Shown here in pieces: positions 8,605-16,557 of a DNA stretch of 64,000 nt. Origin of the DNA: an uncultured Roseovarius sp. (GTDB lineage: Bacteria; Pseudomonadota; Alphaproteobacteria; Rhodobacterales; Rhodobacteraceae); the NCBI RefSeq assembly GCF_947489715.1, contig NZ_CANLER010000001.1:744001-808000 (forward strand), in the 5' to 3' direction. Position 1 is the stretch's first letter; every line of letters starts with the position of its first letter. A program made the position numbers and the translations under genes. The notes below the pieces were generated by a model. That model ran no database searches, was not told the DNA's origin, and saw only the letters and a program-made list of their open reading frames with translations.

Positions 8605-10005
8605 ATGCCTGATACAATGCGACCCCGTCACTGGCCCAAGGCCACTTATGACCCCAAATACGATCCGATCATTGATGCGGGCCCTGGTCATAACCGTGAC
8701 CATGCGCCAACCTATTGGATCGGAACCGCTGGCCCGTTGCCCGAGGATGACGGCCCTGTTTCGGGTGACATGGATGTGGATGTGGTTGTTATCGGATCTG
8801 GCTATACCGGTCTGTCAACCGCTATTCACCTTGCAAAAGAGCATGGTATCAAGGCCACCGTTCTAGAAGCTAACACGGTTTCTTGGGGATGTTCGACTCG
8901 CAATGGCGGACAGGCACAGATCTCGTCTGGGCGCCTGAAGCGGTCGCAATGGATCAAGCGTTGGGGAGTAGATGTCGCCAAGAAAATGCACGGTGAGGTT
9001 TGCGAAGCCTTTGAGCTTTTTAACGACCTGATCAACTCGGACGACATCGACTGTGATCCGCAAACCGGCGGGCATTTCTATATTGCCCACCGCGAAAAAG
9101 TCATGCCGAACCTTCAGGCCGAAAGTGACCTGCTGAACAAGACATTCGGCTACGGCTCGCGGGTCATGGGTCGGGATGAATTGCACGAGACATTCGTGAA
9201 GGACAACGAAGCAGCCGGCGCCATGTGGGAGCCGGACGGAACCTGCATTCATGCGGCAAAACTGGCATTCAGCTATGTGCGTCTCGCGCGGAAACTGGGC
9301 GCGACGATACACACTGCCAGCCCGGTCATGGGATGGAAGGTCGTCGACGGGGTGCATCACCTGACAACACCCGGTGGCACCGTGCGGGCCCGCGCCGTCG
9401 CCTTGGCGACCGCCGGATACACGCCCCCGGGGTTGAACTACCGCACCAAGCACCGGCTGATGCCGATCCTGTCGAATTCGATCGTGACACGCCAGTTGAC
9501 CGATGAAGAGAAAGCAGAATGTGGTTTTCAGACATCGTCACCGCTGACCGACACCCGGACACTGCGCCATTATTATCGCTACCTGCCGGATGGTCGGGTG
9601 CAGATCGGCAGCCGCAGTGCCATCACCGGTCGTGATGCCGAGAACCCGAAACACTTGGCGTTGCTGCGCAAGGGGTTGCACCGCAAATTCCCGGCGCTGA
9701 CGGATATCGACCTTGATTATTCCTGGTGGGGATGGGTTGACGTGAGCCATGATATGATGCCGCGGATATATCAGCCAGATCCCGACCGAACCGTCTATTA
9801 CGCGATGGGTTACGGTGGCAACGGGGTCATGTATTCGGCGCAGGCTGGCAAACGGCTGGCACAGATCGTGGCAGGCAAGAAGATCGAAGTCGACCTGCCT
9901 ATCTTCAATTCGCCGCTGCCAAGTCACGGCGTGCTGACACCGTTCCGCCGCATGGGCCAGCGCATCATGTATCCCTATTACTATGTCAAGGATGAGATCC
10001 TCTGA
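8605..10005 (+). CDS. FAD-dependent oxidoreductase, DadA/gamma-glutamylputrescine oxidase-like
   Basis: This protein of about 466 residues belongs to the DAO superfamily of flavin amine or amino acid oxidases. The FAD-binding Rossmann motif VVVIGSGYTGLSTAIHLA is near residue 57, followed by VLEANTVSWGCSTRNGGQ, a pattern like that of gamma-glutamylputrescine oxidase (PuuB) and related enzymes. The C-terminal flavin-contact segment is YYAMGYGGNGVMYSAQAGKRLA. Substrates of this family include glutamylpolyamines, sarcosine and D-amino acids; the sequence does not decide. The start is ambiguous between ATG 8596 and ATG 8605; I prefer 8605 because a GGATGAG element precedes it. A cupin gene follows after a hairpin. 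Confidence 0.8.
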   Translation: MPDTMRPRHWPKATYDPKYDPIIDAGPGHNRDHAPTYWIGTAGPLPEDDGPVSGDMDVDVVVIGSGYTGLSTAIHLAKEHGIKATVLEANTVSWGCSTRNGGQAQISSGRLKRSQWIKRWGVDVAKKMHGEVCEAFELFNDLINSDDIDCDPQTGGHFYIAHREKVMPNLQAESDLLNKTFGYGSRVMGRDELHETFVKDNEAAGAMWEPDGTCIHAAKLAFSYVRLARKLGATIHTASPVMGWKVVDGVHHLTTPGGTVRARAVALATAGYTPPGLNYRTKHRLMPILSNSIVTRQLTDEEKAECGFQTSSPLTDTRTLRHYYRYLPDGRVQIGSRSAITGRDAENPKHLALLRKGLHRKFPALTDIDLDYSWWGWVDVSHDMMPRIYQPDPDRTVYYAMGYGGNGVMYSAQAGKRLAQIVAGKKIEVDLPIFNSPLPSHGVLTPFRRMGQRIMYPYYYVKDEIL

Positions 10006-10036
10006 GCCCTCGACAGCTGGCGTAGTTATCAATGGA

Positions 10037-10064
10037 ATGGGTCCGGTGTTCGCGCCGGACCCAT
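10037..10064. repeat. Perfect intercistronic stem-loop
   Basis: A 10-bp perfect stem (ATGGGTCCGG / CCGGACCCAT) with an 8-base loop lies between the FAD oxidoreductase and the cupin gene. No T-run follows, so mRNA processing or stabilisation is as likely as termination. Confidence 0.6.
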
Positions 10065-10094
10065 ATGGCTTGAAAGATGAAGGAGCAGGACAGA

Positions 10095-10463
10095 ATGGGA
10101 AAATCCGTTATCAATTTCGCAACGCACGAGGGCCGCGCTGGACAGCGCCGCCTTGCTGATCTGCCTGACCGTGTGGTCGAAGGCGACCCACAGCATGAAA
10201 CCGTGTCACATTTCGAAAGCGATGATGGCAGCGTTCTGGCTGGCACCTGGACCAGCACGCCTGGCAAGTGGCACGCTTTCACCGATCGCGACGAGTTCTG
10301 CTATATCATTTCTGGTCACTGTCAACTGATATCAGATGCGGGCGAGGTCCAGGATTTCCAGACCGGCGACGCGTTTTTGATCCCGAATGGGTTCAAAGGC
10401 TTCTGGAACGTTATCGAGACCACGACGAAACACTATGTGATCCGCGACTATGCAATTTCTTGA
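10095..10463 (+). CDS. Cupin-domain protein (DUF861/EutQ-like type)
   Basis: This 122-residue protein has the single beta-barrel cupin pattern. Motif 1 is around GTWTSTPGKWHAFTDRDEFCYIISG (quoted discontinuously: GTWTSTPGKW, then DEFCYIISG) and motif 2 around FQTGDAFLIPNGFKGFW. The family (cupin_3/DUF861) contains ureidoglycolate-lyase-like and sugar- or amine-related enzymes and small-molecule sensors. The ATG at 10095 has AGGAG 9 bases upstream; an upstream ATG at 10077 is less likely. It is the last gene of the SnoaL-FAD-cupin cassette, which is a plausible amine or opine catabolic unit. No transporter or regulator for it is in the neighbourhood. Confidence 0.75.
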   Translation: MGKSVINFATHEGRAGQRRLADLPDRVVEGDPQHETVSHFESDDGSVLAGTWTSTPGKWHAFTDRDEFCYIISGHCQLISDAGEVQDFQTGDAFLIPNGFKGFWNVIETTTKHYVIRDYAIS

Positions 10464-10483
10464 TGCGTCTGACGGAATTCTTT

Positions 10484-10609
10484 TCAACGGTCGTTGCAAC
10501 AACGTGAATACCGATCCCCGTCGTTACCGACGAGTGTGGACGCCCCGGAGCATCCGGCAAGTGCAAGCCCTGAGAGGGTGATGAGGAGAAGGAATTTTGA
10601 GCGCGGCAT
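10484..10609 (-). CDS. Small lipoprotein (41 aa)
   Basis: A short frame encodes a 41-residue lipoprotein precursor: basic start MPRSK, hydrophobic core FLLLITLSGLAL, and lipobox LAGC at Cys24. The predicted mature peptide is only about 18 residues and ends in a CCNDR tail. The start at 10609 is well supported by GGAGG 7 bases upstream, whereas the longer reading from 10798 would run through non-coding-like sequence. No family is recognised; short lipoproteins of this shape are common in Rhodobacterales and some act in envelope stress. Confidence 0.6.
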   Translation of the reverse strand: MPRSKFLLLITLSGLALAGCSGASTLVGNDGDRYSRCCNDR

Positions 10610-10757
10610 GGGTGCCTCCAGTCTGATCAAATAGCAGCGAAATGCTGTTTTCTGACCTTCATCTGGGGCGATTGCGTGATGAAAAAATATCTGATCGCCG
10701 CAAGGTGAAAAAAACCTCACGCCGGGTGACGCGGTCGGCATCAAAACTTGAGCGAAT

Positions 10758-11018
10758 TTACGCTGATGTGTCGCCCTCGACCGGTTTCGCGCTGTCACGC
10801 TTGGCCTTGTAAGCCTTCACACGTTGAGTCAGCAGGGCCTTGGCCTTGATATTGGCACGGCGCACGCGGATCGAGGTCAGAAATGCCTCTTCCGCCGTCT
10901 GTGATGTCGCACCCAGCACCTTGACCAGGTCAGCGATAATATCCTCATCCCCGGTGGCGTCGATATACTTGATCGTATCGCTCGCCAGATCGTCGGCCAT
11001 ATCTTCGGTCACGCCCAT
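10758..11018 (-). CDS. Conserved hypothetical protein (86 aa)
   Basis: This short, soluble, helix-rich protein has an acidic N-terminal half (MGVTEDMADDLASDTIKYID) and a basic C-terminal half (RRANIKAKALLTQRVKAYKAKR). No domain is recognised. It starts 4 bases after the stop of the alpha/beta hydrolase gene on the same strand, so the two are very probably translated from one mRNA. That coupling is the only hint to its role. Confidence 0.65.
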   Translation of the reverse strand: MGVTEDMADDLASDTIKYIDATGDEDIIADLVKVLGATSQTAEEAFLTSIRVRRANIKAKALLTQRVKAYKAKRDSAKPVEGDTSA

Positions 11019-11022
11019 GCGT

Positions 11023-11676
11023 TCACCGTGTGTTTTCGGTCAGACGACGTTTGACGTATGTGGTCACGTTGTCGATCATCGTGTCCATGTAAGGTTCTTC
11101 AAAAAAGTGGCCCGAGCCGTCAATCTCGGTATGGGTGATGGTGATGCCCTGCTGTTCGTGTAGCTTGTTCACCAGTGCCACGGTATCGGGTGGCGGCGCA
11201 ACGCGGTCGTTCGAACCGTTGATGATCAGACCCGAGGACGGGCAAGGCGCCAGGAAAGAGAAATCATACATGTTGGCGGGAGGTGAGACCGAAATAAATC
11301 CGGTGATCTCGGGCCGACGCATCAGAAGTTGCATGCCGATCCAGGCGCCAAAGCTGAAGCCAGCCACCCAGCAATGTTTCGAATTGTTATTCATCGATTG
11401 CAGGTAGTCGAGAGCGGAGGCCGCATCTGACAATTCACCTACGCCCTGGTCGTATTCACCCTGACTGCGACCCACCCCACGGAAATTGAACCGCAGCACG
11501 GTAAATCCCATATTGTAGAAAGCGTAATGCAGGTTGTAGACAACCTTGTTATTCATCGTTCCGCCAAATTGCGGATGCGGATGCAGCACGATCGCAATTG
11601 GGGCGTCTTTTTCTTTTTGCGGATGATAGCGGCCTTCTAGACGGCCTTCGGGGCCGGGAAAAATTACCTCGGGCAT
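11023..11676 (-). CDS. Alpha/beta hydrolase (dienelactone hydrolase-like)
   Basis: This 217-residue alpha/beta-hydrolase-fold protein has the nucleophile elbow GFSFGAWIG (GxSxG) near residue 105. An HPHPQFGGTMNNKVV segment follows strand 3 and carries the oxyanion region, the aspartate is in NGSNDRVAPP, and the catalytic histidine is in GSGHFFEE. This is the small bacterial family related to dienelactone hydrolases and the KANL3/Tex30-type hydrolases; the substrate is unknown. The start at 11676 (MPEVIFPGPEGRLEG) matches where the family begins; a longer form from 11736 would overlap the Irr-type palindrome next door. It is transcribed divergently from iscR. Confidence 0.8.
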   Translation of the reverse strand: MPEVIFPGPEGRLEGRYHPQKEKDAPIAIVLHPHPQFGGTMNNKVVYNLHYAFYNMGFTVLRFNFRGVGRSQGEYDQGVGELSDAASALDYLQSMNNNSKHCWVAGFSFGAWIGMQLLMRRPEITGFISVSPPANMYDFSFLAPCPSSGLIINGSNDRVAPPPDTVALVNKLHEQQGITITHTEIDGSGHFFEEPYMDTMIDNVTTYVKRRLTENTR

Positions 11677-11736
11677 GTTGTGCCTGTGTCTCCCATAAGA
11701 GGTGCCGGGATATTCTTGACGAAATCTCTCAAGCAC

Positions 11737-11753
11737 CTTAGAACAATTCTAAG
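11737..11753. promoter_or_regulatory. Irr-type ICE box (candidate iron-control operator)
   Basis: The 17-base sequence CTTAGAACAATTCTAAG is a perfect 7-bp inverted repeat with a 3-base centre. It resembles the iron control element (TTAGAA-n-TTCTAA type) bound by the heme-responsive regulator Irr in alphaproteobacteria. It lies 80 bases upstream of iscR in the divergent intergenic region, as expected for iron control of the suf operon. Confidence 0.7.
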
Positions 11754-11833
11754 TTCCGGGCTGTGCCGGAAGCGCTGCAAGCGAGATAAGGCTTGTGTAG
11801 CGGCAGGTCAATCAATTCGCGGGGGAATGGGCC

Positions 11834-12295
11834 ATGAAACTTAGCACCAAGGGCCGTTATGCCATGGTTGCGCTTGCTGACATAGCCCTGCAATCAGGTG
11901 ATGCGTTGGTCACGCTTGGCGAGATTTCCAAACGCCAGGACATCTCTTTACCCTACCTCGAGCAGCTATTCGTCAAGTTACGGCGGGCTGATCTGGTGAC
12001 GTCGGTTCGAGGCCCTGGCGGCGGCTACCGGCTGGCACGGTCAGCGTCGGATATCCGGGTGTCGGACATATTGGCAGCTGTTGATGAAACCGTTGATGCG
12101 CTACACAAAGGGGCAGGGGCTTCAGGTGCGGCATCGGGCTCCAAGGCGCAATCGATGACAAATCGGCTATGGGAAGGTCTGAGCGCCCATGTCTATGTGT
12201 TCTTGCACCAGACAAGGCTGAGCGATGTGGTCGGCAATGGATTGGCCCCCTGTCCAGCAGTGCCGCACCTTTTTGATGTGGTCGACGAAGAATGA
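11834..12295 (+). CDS. iscR: Rrf2-family Fe-S regulator, IscR-type with one cysteine
   Basis: This 153-residue winged-helix regulator begins with the Rrf2 hallmark MKLSTKGRYAMVALADIA; the wing segment is SVRGPGGGYRLAR. In enterobacteria IscR binds a [2Fe-2S] cluster through three cysteines. This protein has one cysteine only, Cys140 in LAPCPAV, as described for Rhodobacter IscR, which uses an unusual ligand set. It heads the suf operon and is expected to repress it when clusters are plentiful. An ICE palindrome upstream adds Irr-type iron control. The ATG at 11834 is the only sensible start. Confidence 0.9.
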   Translation: MKLSTKGRYAMVALADIALQSGDALVTLGEISKRQDISLPYLEQLFVKLRRADLVTSVRGPGGGYRLARSASDIRVSDILAAVDETVDALHKGAGASGAASGSKAQSMTNRLWEGLSAHVYVFLHQTRLSDVVGNGLAPCPAVPHLFDVVDEE

Positions 12296-12411
12296 GCGAT
12301 TTGTGCAACAAAGGTATTGCGCCGTCTTCGGTACCATCGGGGGGTGCCCCAACCTGCGCGTACGTTGGGCGATCGTTATTCATCAAAGATAAAGGCTGGG
12401 GCCTGCTTTAG

Positions 12412-13491
12412 ATGGGTCGGGTTTATCTGGATTATAATGCAACTGCGCCGCTGCGACCTGAGGCTCGCGAGGCAATGCTGCGGGCAATGGATGTGGTGGG
12501 AAACCCCTCAAGTGTGCATGGCGAAGGGCGCGCGGCTAAGGCAATCGTCGAGCGCGCGCGGGCGCAGGTTGCCAATGCCGTTGGATGCAAGCCGCAGGAA
12601 GTTGTTTTTACATCTGGTGCGACCGAGGCGGCGCGCGTGCTTTCAGTGCGTTCTATAGTGGGCTCTGTGGTTGTTCAGAATACAGCACATGATGCCCTAT
12701 GGTCCTACGCTGCTTTTACGCCAGAGACTGAGCAACAACCTGACTCTGGAAATGTATTTGCGATGGGATTGGCAAACTCCGAGACGGGCGTGATCAGTGA
12801 TTTGCCTGTGCGTGTTGAAGGTCAGTTTTGCGATGATGATTATCGAGCTGACCTGCTCTTGATCGACATCACCCAAGCTATTGGGCGCGTGCCGTTTTCG
12901 TTTGCCTGGTCAGGGGCCGATTTCGCGGTTTGCTCAGCGCATAAACTTGGCGGGCCCAAGGGGGTTGGTGCCCTTGTCGTAAAAGAGGGTCTTGATGTGT
13001 CTTCTTTGGCGTCTGGCGGTGGTCAGGAGATGGGCCGTCGTTCCGGCACCGAAAACGTTGTCGGCATCGCTGGCTTTGGGGCTGCGATTGACGCAGCGAT
13101 GCGCGACCTTGCTGACGGGAAGTGGCAGCAAGTCGAAAAACTTAGAAACATTCTAGAATCATCTATTGAGGAATCGGCGAAAGAGACTATTTTTGTCGGG
13201 AAATCGGAAAAACGCCTGCCGAACACCTCTTGTCTGGCTGTTCCAGGATGGAAGGGCGAGACGCAGGTGATGCAGATGGATTTGGCTGGTTTTGCCATCT
13301 CTGCCGGCAGCGCCTGTTCAAGCGGGAAGGTGCGCGAAAGCCGGGTTTTGCGAGCGATGGGATATGACACAGAGATCGCGCGATCCGCGATCAGGGTAAG
13401 CCTTGGGCCCGAAACGACCGAGGATGAAATTTACCGCTTTGCCAAGACCTGGCTTAAGCAGTTGGACAAGCATCGCGCCCGCGCGGCGTGA
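12412..13491 (+). CDS. Cysteine desulfurase, IscS/NifS-type (class V aminotransferase)
   Basis: This PLP enzyme of 359 residues takes sulfur from cysteine to make a protein persulfide for Fe-S assembly. The cofactor lysine is at about residue 178 in [10 protein letters not shown], and the catalytic cysteine at about 301 in [12 protein letters not shown], on the long loop typical of group I (IscS/NifS) enzymes. The start [18 protein letters not shown] is characteristic. It lies 116 bases after iscR and 18 bases before sufB, so the operon carries both this group I enzyme and a group II SufS at its end, a common Rhodobacterales arrangement. Confidence 0.9.
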   Translation: MGRVYLDYNATAPLRPEAREAMLRAMDVVGNPSSVHGEGRAAKAIVERARAQVANAVGCKPQEVVFTSGATEAARVLSVRSIVGSVVVQNTAHDALWSYAAFTPETEQQPDSGNVFAMGLANSETGVISDLPVRVEGQFCDDDYRADLLLIDITQAIGRVPFSFAWSGADFAVCSAHKLGGPKGVGALVVKEGLDVSSLASGGGQEMGRRSGTENVVGIAGFGAAIDAAMRDLADGKWQQVEKLRNILESSIEESAKETIFVGKSEKRLPNTSCLAVPGWKGETQVMQMDLAGFAISAGSACSSGKVRESRVLRAMGYDTEIARSAIRVSLGPETTEDEIYRFAKTWLKQLDKHRARAA

Positions 13492-13509
13492 TACCGAGAG
13501 GAGATTAGC

Positions 13510-15033
13510 ATGGCGGTACTTGACGAACCCCAAGTGAAAGAAGGTGTCGATCAGGAAACGGTCGATGCGGTACGTGAGGTTGGTGGCGCCTACAAATACG
13601 GTTGGGAAACCGACATCGAGATGGAGTATGCTCCCAAAGGGCTGACACCGGATATCGTGCGTTTGATCAGTGAAAAGAACGAAGAACCAGAGTGGATGAC
13701 CAACTGGCGGCTGGAAGCCTATGAGAGATGGCTGACCAAGGAAGAGCCCGATTGGGCAATGGTCGACTATCCCGAAATCGACTTTCAGGACCAATATTAC
13801 TATGCCCGGCCCAAGTCGATGGAGGTTAAGCCGAAATCGCTGGATGAGGTGGACCCAAAACTTTTGGCGACCTATGAAAAGCTGGGCATTCCACTGAAAG
13901 AACAGTTGATCCTTGCAGGTGTGGAGGGGGCGGAAAACGCGCCCGCTGAGGGACGCAAAGTAGCCGTGGATGCAGTGTTTGATTCCGTTTCTGTCGGCAC
14001 AACCTTTCAGGCCGAATTGAAAAAGGCCGGTGTGATATTTTGTTCAATCTCGGAAGCGATCCGGGAGCATCCCGAACTGGTTAGGAAGTATCTCGGTTCA
14101 GTTGTGCCGGTCTCGGACAATTTCTATGCCACGCTGAATAGCGCGGTGTTCTCGGACGGATCGTTCGTCTATGTGCCGCCGGGGGTGCGCTGCCCAATGG
14201 AGTTGAGCACCTATTTCCGGATCAATGCAGAAAATACCGGCCAGTTCGAACGTACGCTGATCATTGCAGCCAAAGGCTCTTACGTCAGCTACTTGGAAGG
14301 TTGCACGGCCCCGCAGCGCGACACCTCGCAACTTCATGCGGCGGTTGTCGAAATCATCATCGAAGAAGACGCCGAGGTTAAGTACTCGACCGTGCAGAAT
14401 TGGTATCCTGGTGACGAAAACGGCAAGGGTGGGATTTATAACTTTGTGACCAAACGCGCCGATTGTCGGGGCGATCGGGCTAAGGTGATGTGGACACAGG
14501 TGGAAACAGGCTCGGCGGTTACGTGGAAATACCCCAGTTGCATCCTTCGCGGGAATGAATCGCAGGGCGAATTCTATTCAATCGCCATCGCAAACAACTA
14601 TCAGCAAGCCGATACCGGCACCAAGATGATCCATCTGGGAAAGAACACCCGCTCACGGATCGTGTCCAAGGGCATCAGCGCCGGCCATGCGCAGAATACG
14701 TATCGGGGTTTGGTGTCCATGCACCCAAAGGCAAAGGAAAGTCGGAACTACACGCAATGCGACAGTTTGCTGATCGGCGATAAATGCGGGGCTCATACGG
14801 TGCCTTACATCGAGGTCAAGAATAACTCGTCTCGCGTAGAACATGAGGCGACCACATCGAAGGTGGATGACGACCAGATGTTCTATTGCCGTCAACGCGG
14901 TATGGACGAGGAAGAAGCCGTCGCACTGGTCGTGAATGGGTTCTGCAAGGACGTGTTACAGGCGCTGCCGATGGAATTTGCGATGGAAGCACAACAGCTT
15001 GTAGCAATTTCGTTGGAAGGGTCCGTGGGCTGA
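13510..15033 (+). CDS. sufB: Fe-S cluster assembly protein SufB
   Basis: SufB (507 residues) is the scaffold subunit of the SufBC2D complex on which Fe-S clusters are built. The sequence carries the conserved core, including [30 protein letters not shown] (with the conserved cysteine), VQNWYPGD and the C-terminal region with HEATTSKV and [11 protein letters not shown]. An AGGAG ribosome binding site lies just before the ATG at 13510. The length matches alphaproteobacterial SufB. Three small genes separate it from sufC, an insertion compared with the compact sufBCD of enterobacteria. Confidence 0.96.
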   Translation: MAVLDEPQVKEGVDQETVDAVREVGGAYKYGWETDIEMEYAPKGLTPDIVRLISEKNEEPEWMTNWRLEAYERWLTKEEPDWAMVDYPEIDFQDQYYYARPKSMEVKPKSLDEVDPKLLATYEKLGIPLKEQLILAGVEGAENAPAEGRKVAVDAVFDSVSVGTTFQAELKKAGVIFCSISEAIREHPELVRKYLGSVVPVSDNFYATLNSAVFSDGSFVYVPPGVRCPMELSTYFRINAENTGQFERTLIIAAKGSYVSYLEGCTAPQRDTSQLHAAVVEIIIEEDAEVKYSTVQNWYPGDENGKGGIYNFVTKRADCRGDRAKVMWTQVETGSAVTWKYPSCILRGNESQGEFYSIAIANNYQQADTGTKMIHLGKNTRSRIVSKGISAGHAQNTYRGLVSMHPKAKESRNYTQCDSLLIGDKCGAHTVPYIEVKNNSSRVEHEATTSKVDDDQMFYCRQRGMDEEEAVALVVNGFCKDVLQALPMEFAMEAQQLVAISLEGSVG

Positions 15034-15037
15034 TCGA

Positions 15038-15229
15038 ATGGCAGTTCCTTTATCCCAAAAGCTTGCAGCAGCGCTGCCCTATGTGATGCCGGTTGTTGGT
15101 GGTTTGATCGGGATCGCGTGGATTAACACAACGGCGCATGGCAACCCATTGTTGGGTATCGCGGTTGGTGCGCTGTCAGGGTGGGCAATAGCCTATTTAC
15201 TGTTGAAACTTCTCGATCGCGGCGCGTAA
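15038..15229 (+). CDS. Small two-helix membrane protein in suf operon
   Basis: This 63-residue protein has two hydrophobic segments (about residues 12-32 and 38-58) joined by a short turn (NTTAHGNP), so it is a predicted helical-hairpin inner-membrane peptide. It starts 4 bases after the sufB stop and is followed by ybjQ, so it is part of the operon. No family is recognised. The tight coupling to sufB and the intact frame argue that it is real. Confidence 0.6.
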   Translation: MAVPLSQKLAAALPYVMPVVGGLIGIAWINTTAHGNPLLGIAVGALSGWAIAYLLLKLLDRGA

Positions 15230-15260
15230 GCGCAATGCATTCGTAATCTGGAGCCTGTTC

Positions 15261-15581
15261 ATGATCATCACCACAACTCCGAGCGTAGAAGGGCGCAAGA
15301 TAACTGAATATTGTGGCATTGTCGTTGGGGAGGCGATCATGGGTGCGAACGTCGTGCGCGACGTGTTCGCATCGATCACGGATATCGTTGGTGGTCGTTC
15401 CGGAGCGTATGAATCGAAACTGCAAGATGCGCGTGACACAGCCCTCTTTGAGCTGGAAGAGCGAGCGCGTTCCAAAGGTGCGGATGCGGTTGTAGGGGTC
15501 GATCTGGATTACGAAGTTGTGGGTCAGTCGATGTTGATGGTCAGTGCATCAGGCACGGCCGTGGTGCTGGCCCGGGAGTGA
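15261..15581 (+). CDS. YbjQ family (UPF0145) heavy-metal-binding-domain protein
   Basis: This 106-residue protein matches the YbjQ/UPF0145 family: the start [14 protein letters not shown], the segment [48 protein letters not shown], and the C-terminal strand [13 protein letters not shown]. Members form small ring-like oligomers; the family is labelled a putative heavy-metal-binding domain, but its function is not settled. Its place inside the suf operon fits a link with metal or sulfur handling, but that is inference. Confidence 0.85.
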   Translation: MIITTTPSVEGRKITEYCGIVVGEAIMGANVVRDVFASITDIVGGRSGAYESKLQDARDTALFELEERARSKGADAVVGVDLDYEVVGQSMLMVSASGTAVVLARE

Positions 15582-15616
15582 CGCGAATGACCGTCAACGC
15601 AACCGAAGGAGGTCTG

Positions 15617-15727
15617 ATGACGCGATTGGATTATCCGGCGCAAGAGGCCGCTCTCAGTAATGATGAGCGCACACGGCGCGAAGAAGAAACGGAATGGCAG
15701 ATTCAAAAGATGAACGCCGCGAAATGA
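15617..15727 (+). CDS. Small charged protein in suf operon (36 aa)
   Basis: A 36-codon frame begins at an ATG with a strong AGGAGG ribosome binding site 5 bases upstream. The product (MTRLDYPAQEAAL..., then a run rich in Glu and Arg, ending KMNAAK) is highly charged and probably helical. It lies between ybjQ and sufC. An in-frame ATG at 15587 would give 46 residues. It is unrecognised, but the ribosome site makes translation likely. A further 14-codon frame (15724-15768) overlaps its stop. Confidence 0.45.
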   Translation: MTRLDYPAQEAALSNDERTRREEETEWQIQKMNAAK

Positions 15728-15801
15728 GTGCAGGCGAAGGCCTGAAAAAGAATTTCTGGGGCAAGTGAAGAGCTACCCCAAGACAGAAGGAAGTGAAGAA
15801 G

Positions 15802-16557
15802 ATGCTGGAAATCACAGATCTACACGTTGATCTTGAAGAGGAAACCAAGACAATTCTCAAGGGTGTAAACTTGAGCGTTGAGGCGGGCAAGGTTCATGCA
15901 ATCATGGGCCCTAATGGCTCGGGCAAATCCACACTCAGCTATGTTCTGTCAGGACGCGATGGATATGAGGTCACCAAAGGTGCGGCTTCGTTGGACGGCG
16001 AGGATTTGCTTGAAATGGAACCGGAAGAACGCGCTGCTGCGGGGCTTTTCCTCGCGTTTCAGTATCCGGTTGAAATCCCCGGTGTTGGCAACATGACCTT
16101 CATGCGAACAGCTTTGAATGCACAGCGTAAAGCGCGTGGTGAGGATGAAATGAGCGCTGCGGATTTCCTGAAAATGGTGCGCGAAAAAGCCAAGGATCTG
16201 AAGATTGACGCGGATATGCTGAAGCGTCCGGTCAATGTTGGTTTCTCTGGTGGTGAAAAAAAACGCAATGAAATCCTTCAGATGGCCATTCTAGAACCTA
16301 AGATGTGCATTTTGGACGAGACAGATTCGGGTCTGGATGTCGATGCGATGAAGTTGGTAGCTGAAGGGGTGAATGCCCTTCGCGGTGCGGGCCGCGGCTT
16401 TCTTGTGATCACTCATTATCAGCGCCTGTTGGACCATATCAAACCTGATGTCGTGCACATCATGGCAGATGGCCGGATCGTTAAGACCGGTGGACCGGAA
16501 CTTGCGCTTGAAGTCGAAAACAATGGTTATGCCGATATCTTGGCGGAGGTGGCGTGA
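15802..16557 (+). CDS. sufC: Fe-S cluster assembly ATPase SufC
   Basis: SufC (251 residues) is the ABC-type ATPase of the SufBC2D scaffold; ATP binding drives the conformational change needed for cluster assembly. Walker A is GPNGSGKST near residue 36, the SufC-specific signature FSGGEKKRNE is near 148, and Walker B with its glutamate is in CILDETDSGLD. I use the ATG at 15802 (MLEITDLHVDLEEE), which has AGGA about 10 bases upstream; the GTG at 15793 would add three residues. The stop overlaps the sufD start (TGATG), so the two are translationally coupled. Confidence 0.95.
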   Translation: MLEITDLHVDLEEETKTILKGVNLSVEAGKVHAIMGPNGSGKSTLSYVLSGRDGYEVTKGAASLDGEDLLEMEPEERAAAGLFLAFQYPVEIPGVGNMTFMRTALNAQRKARGEDEMSAADFLKMVREKAKDLKIDADMLKRPVNVGFSGGEKKRNEILQMAILEPKMCILDETDSGLDVDAMKLVAEGVNALRGAGRGFLVITHYQRLLDHIKPDVVHIMADGRIVKTGGPELALEVENNGYADILAEVA

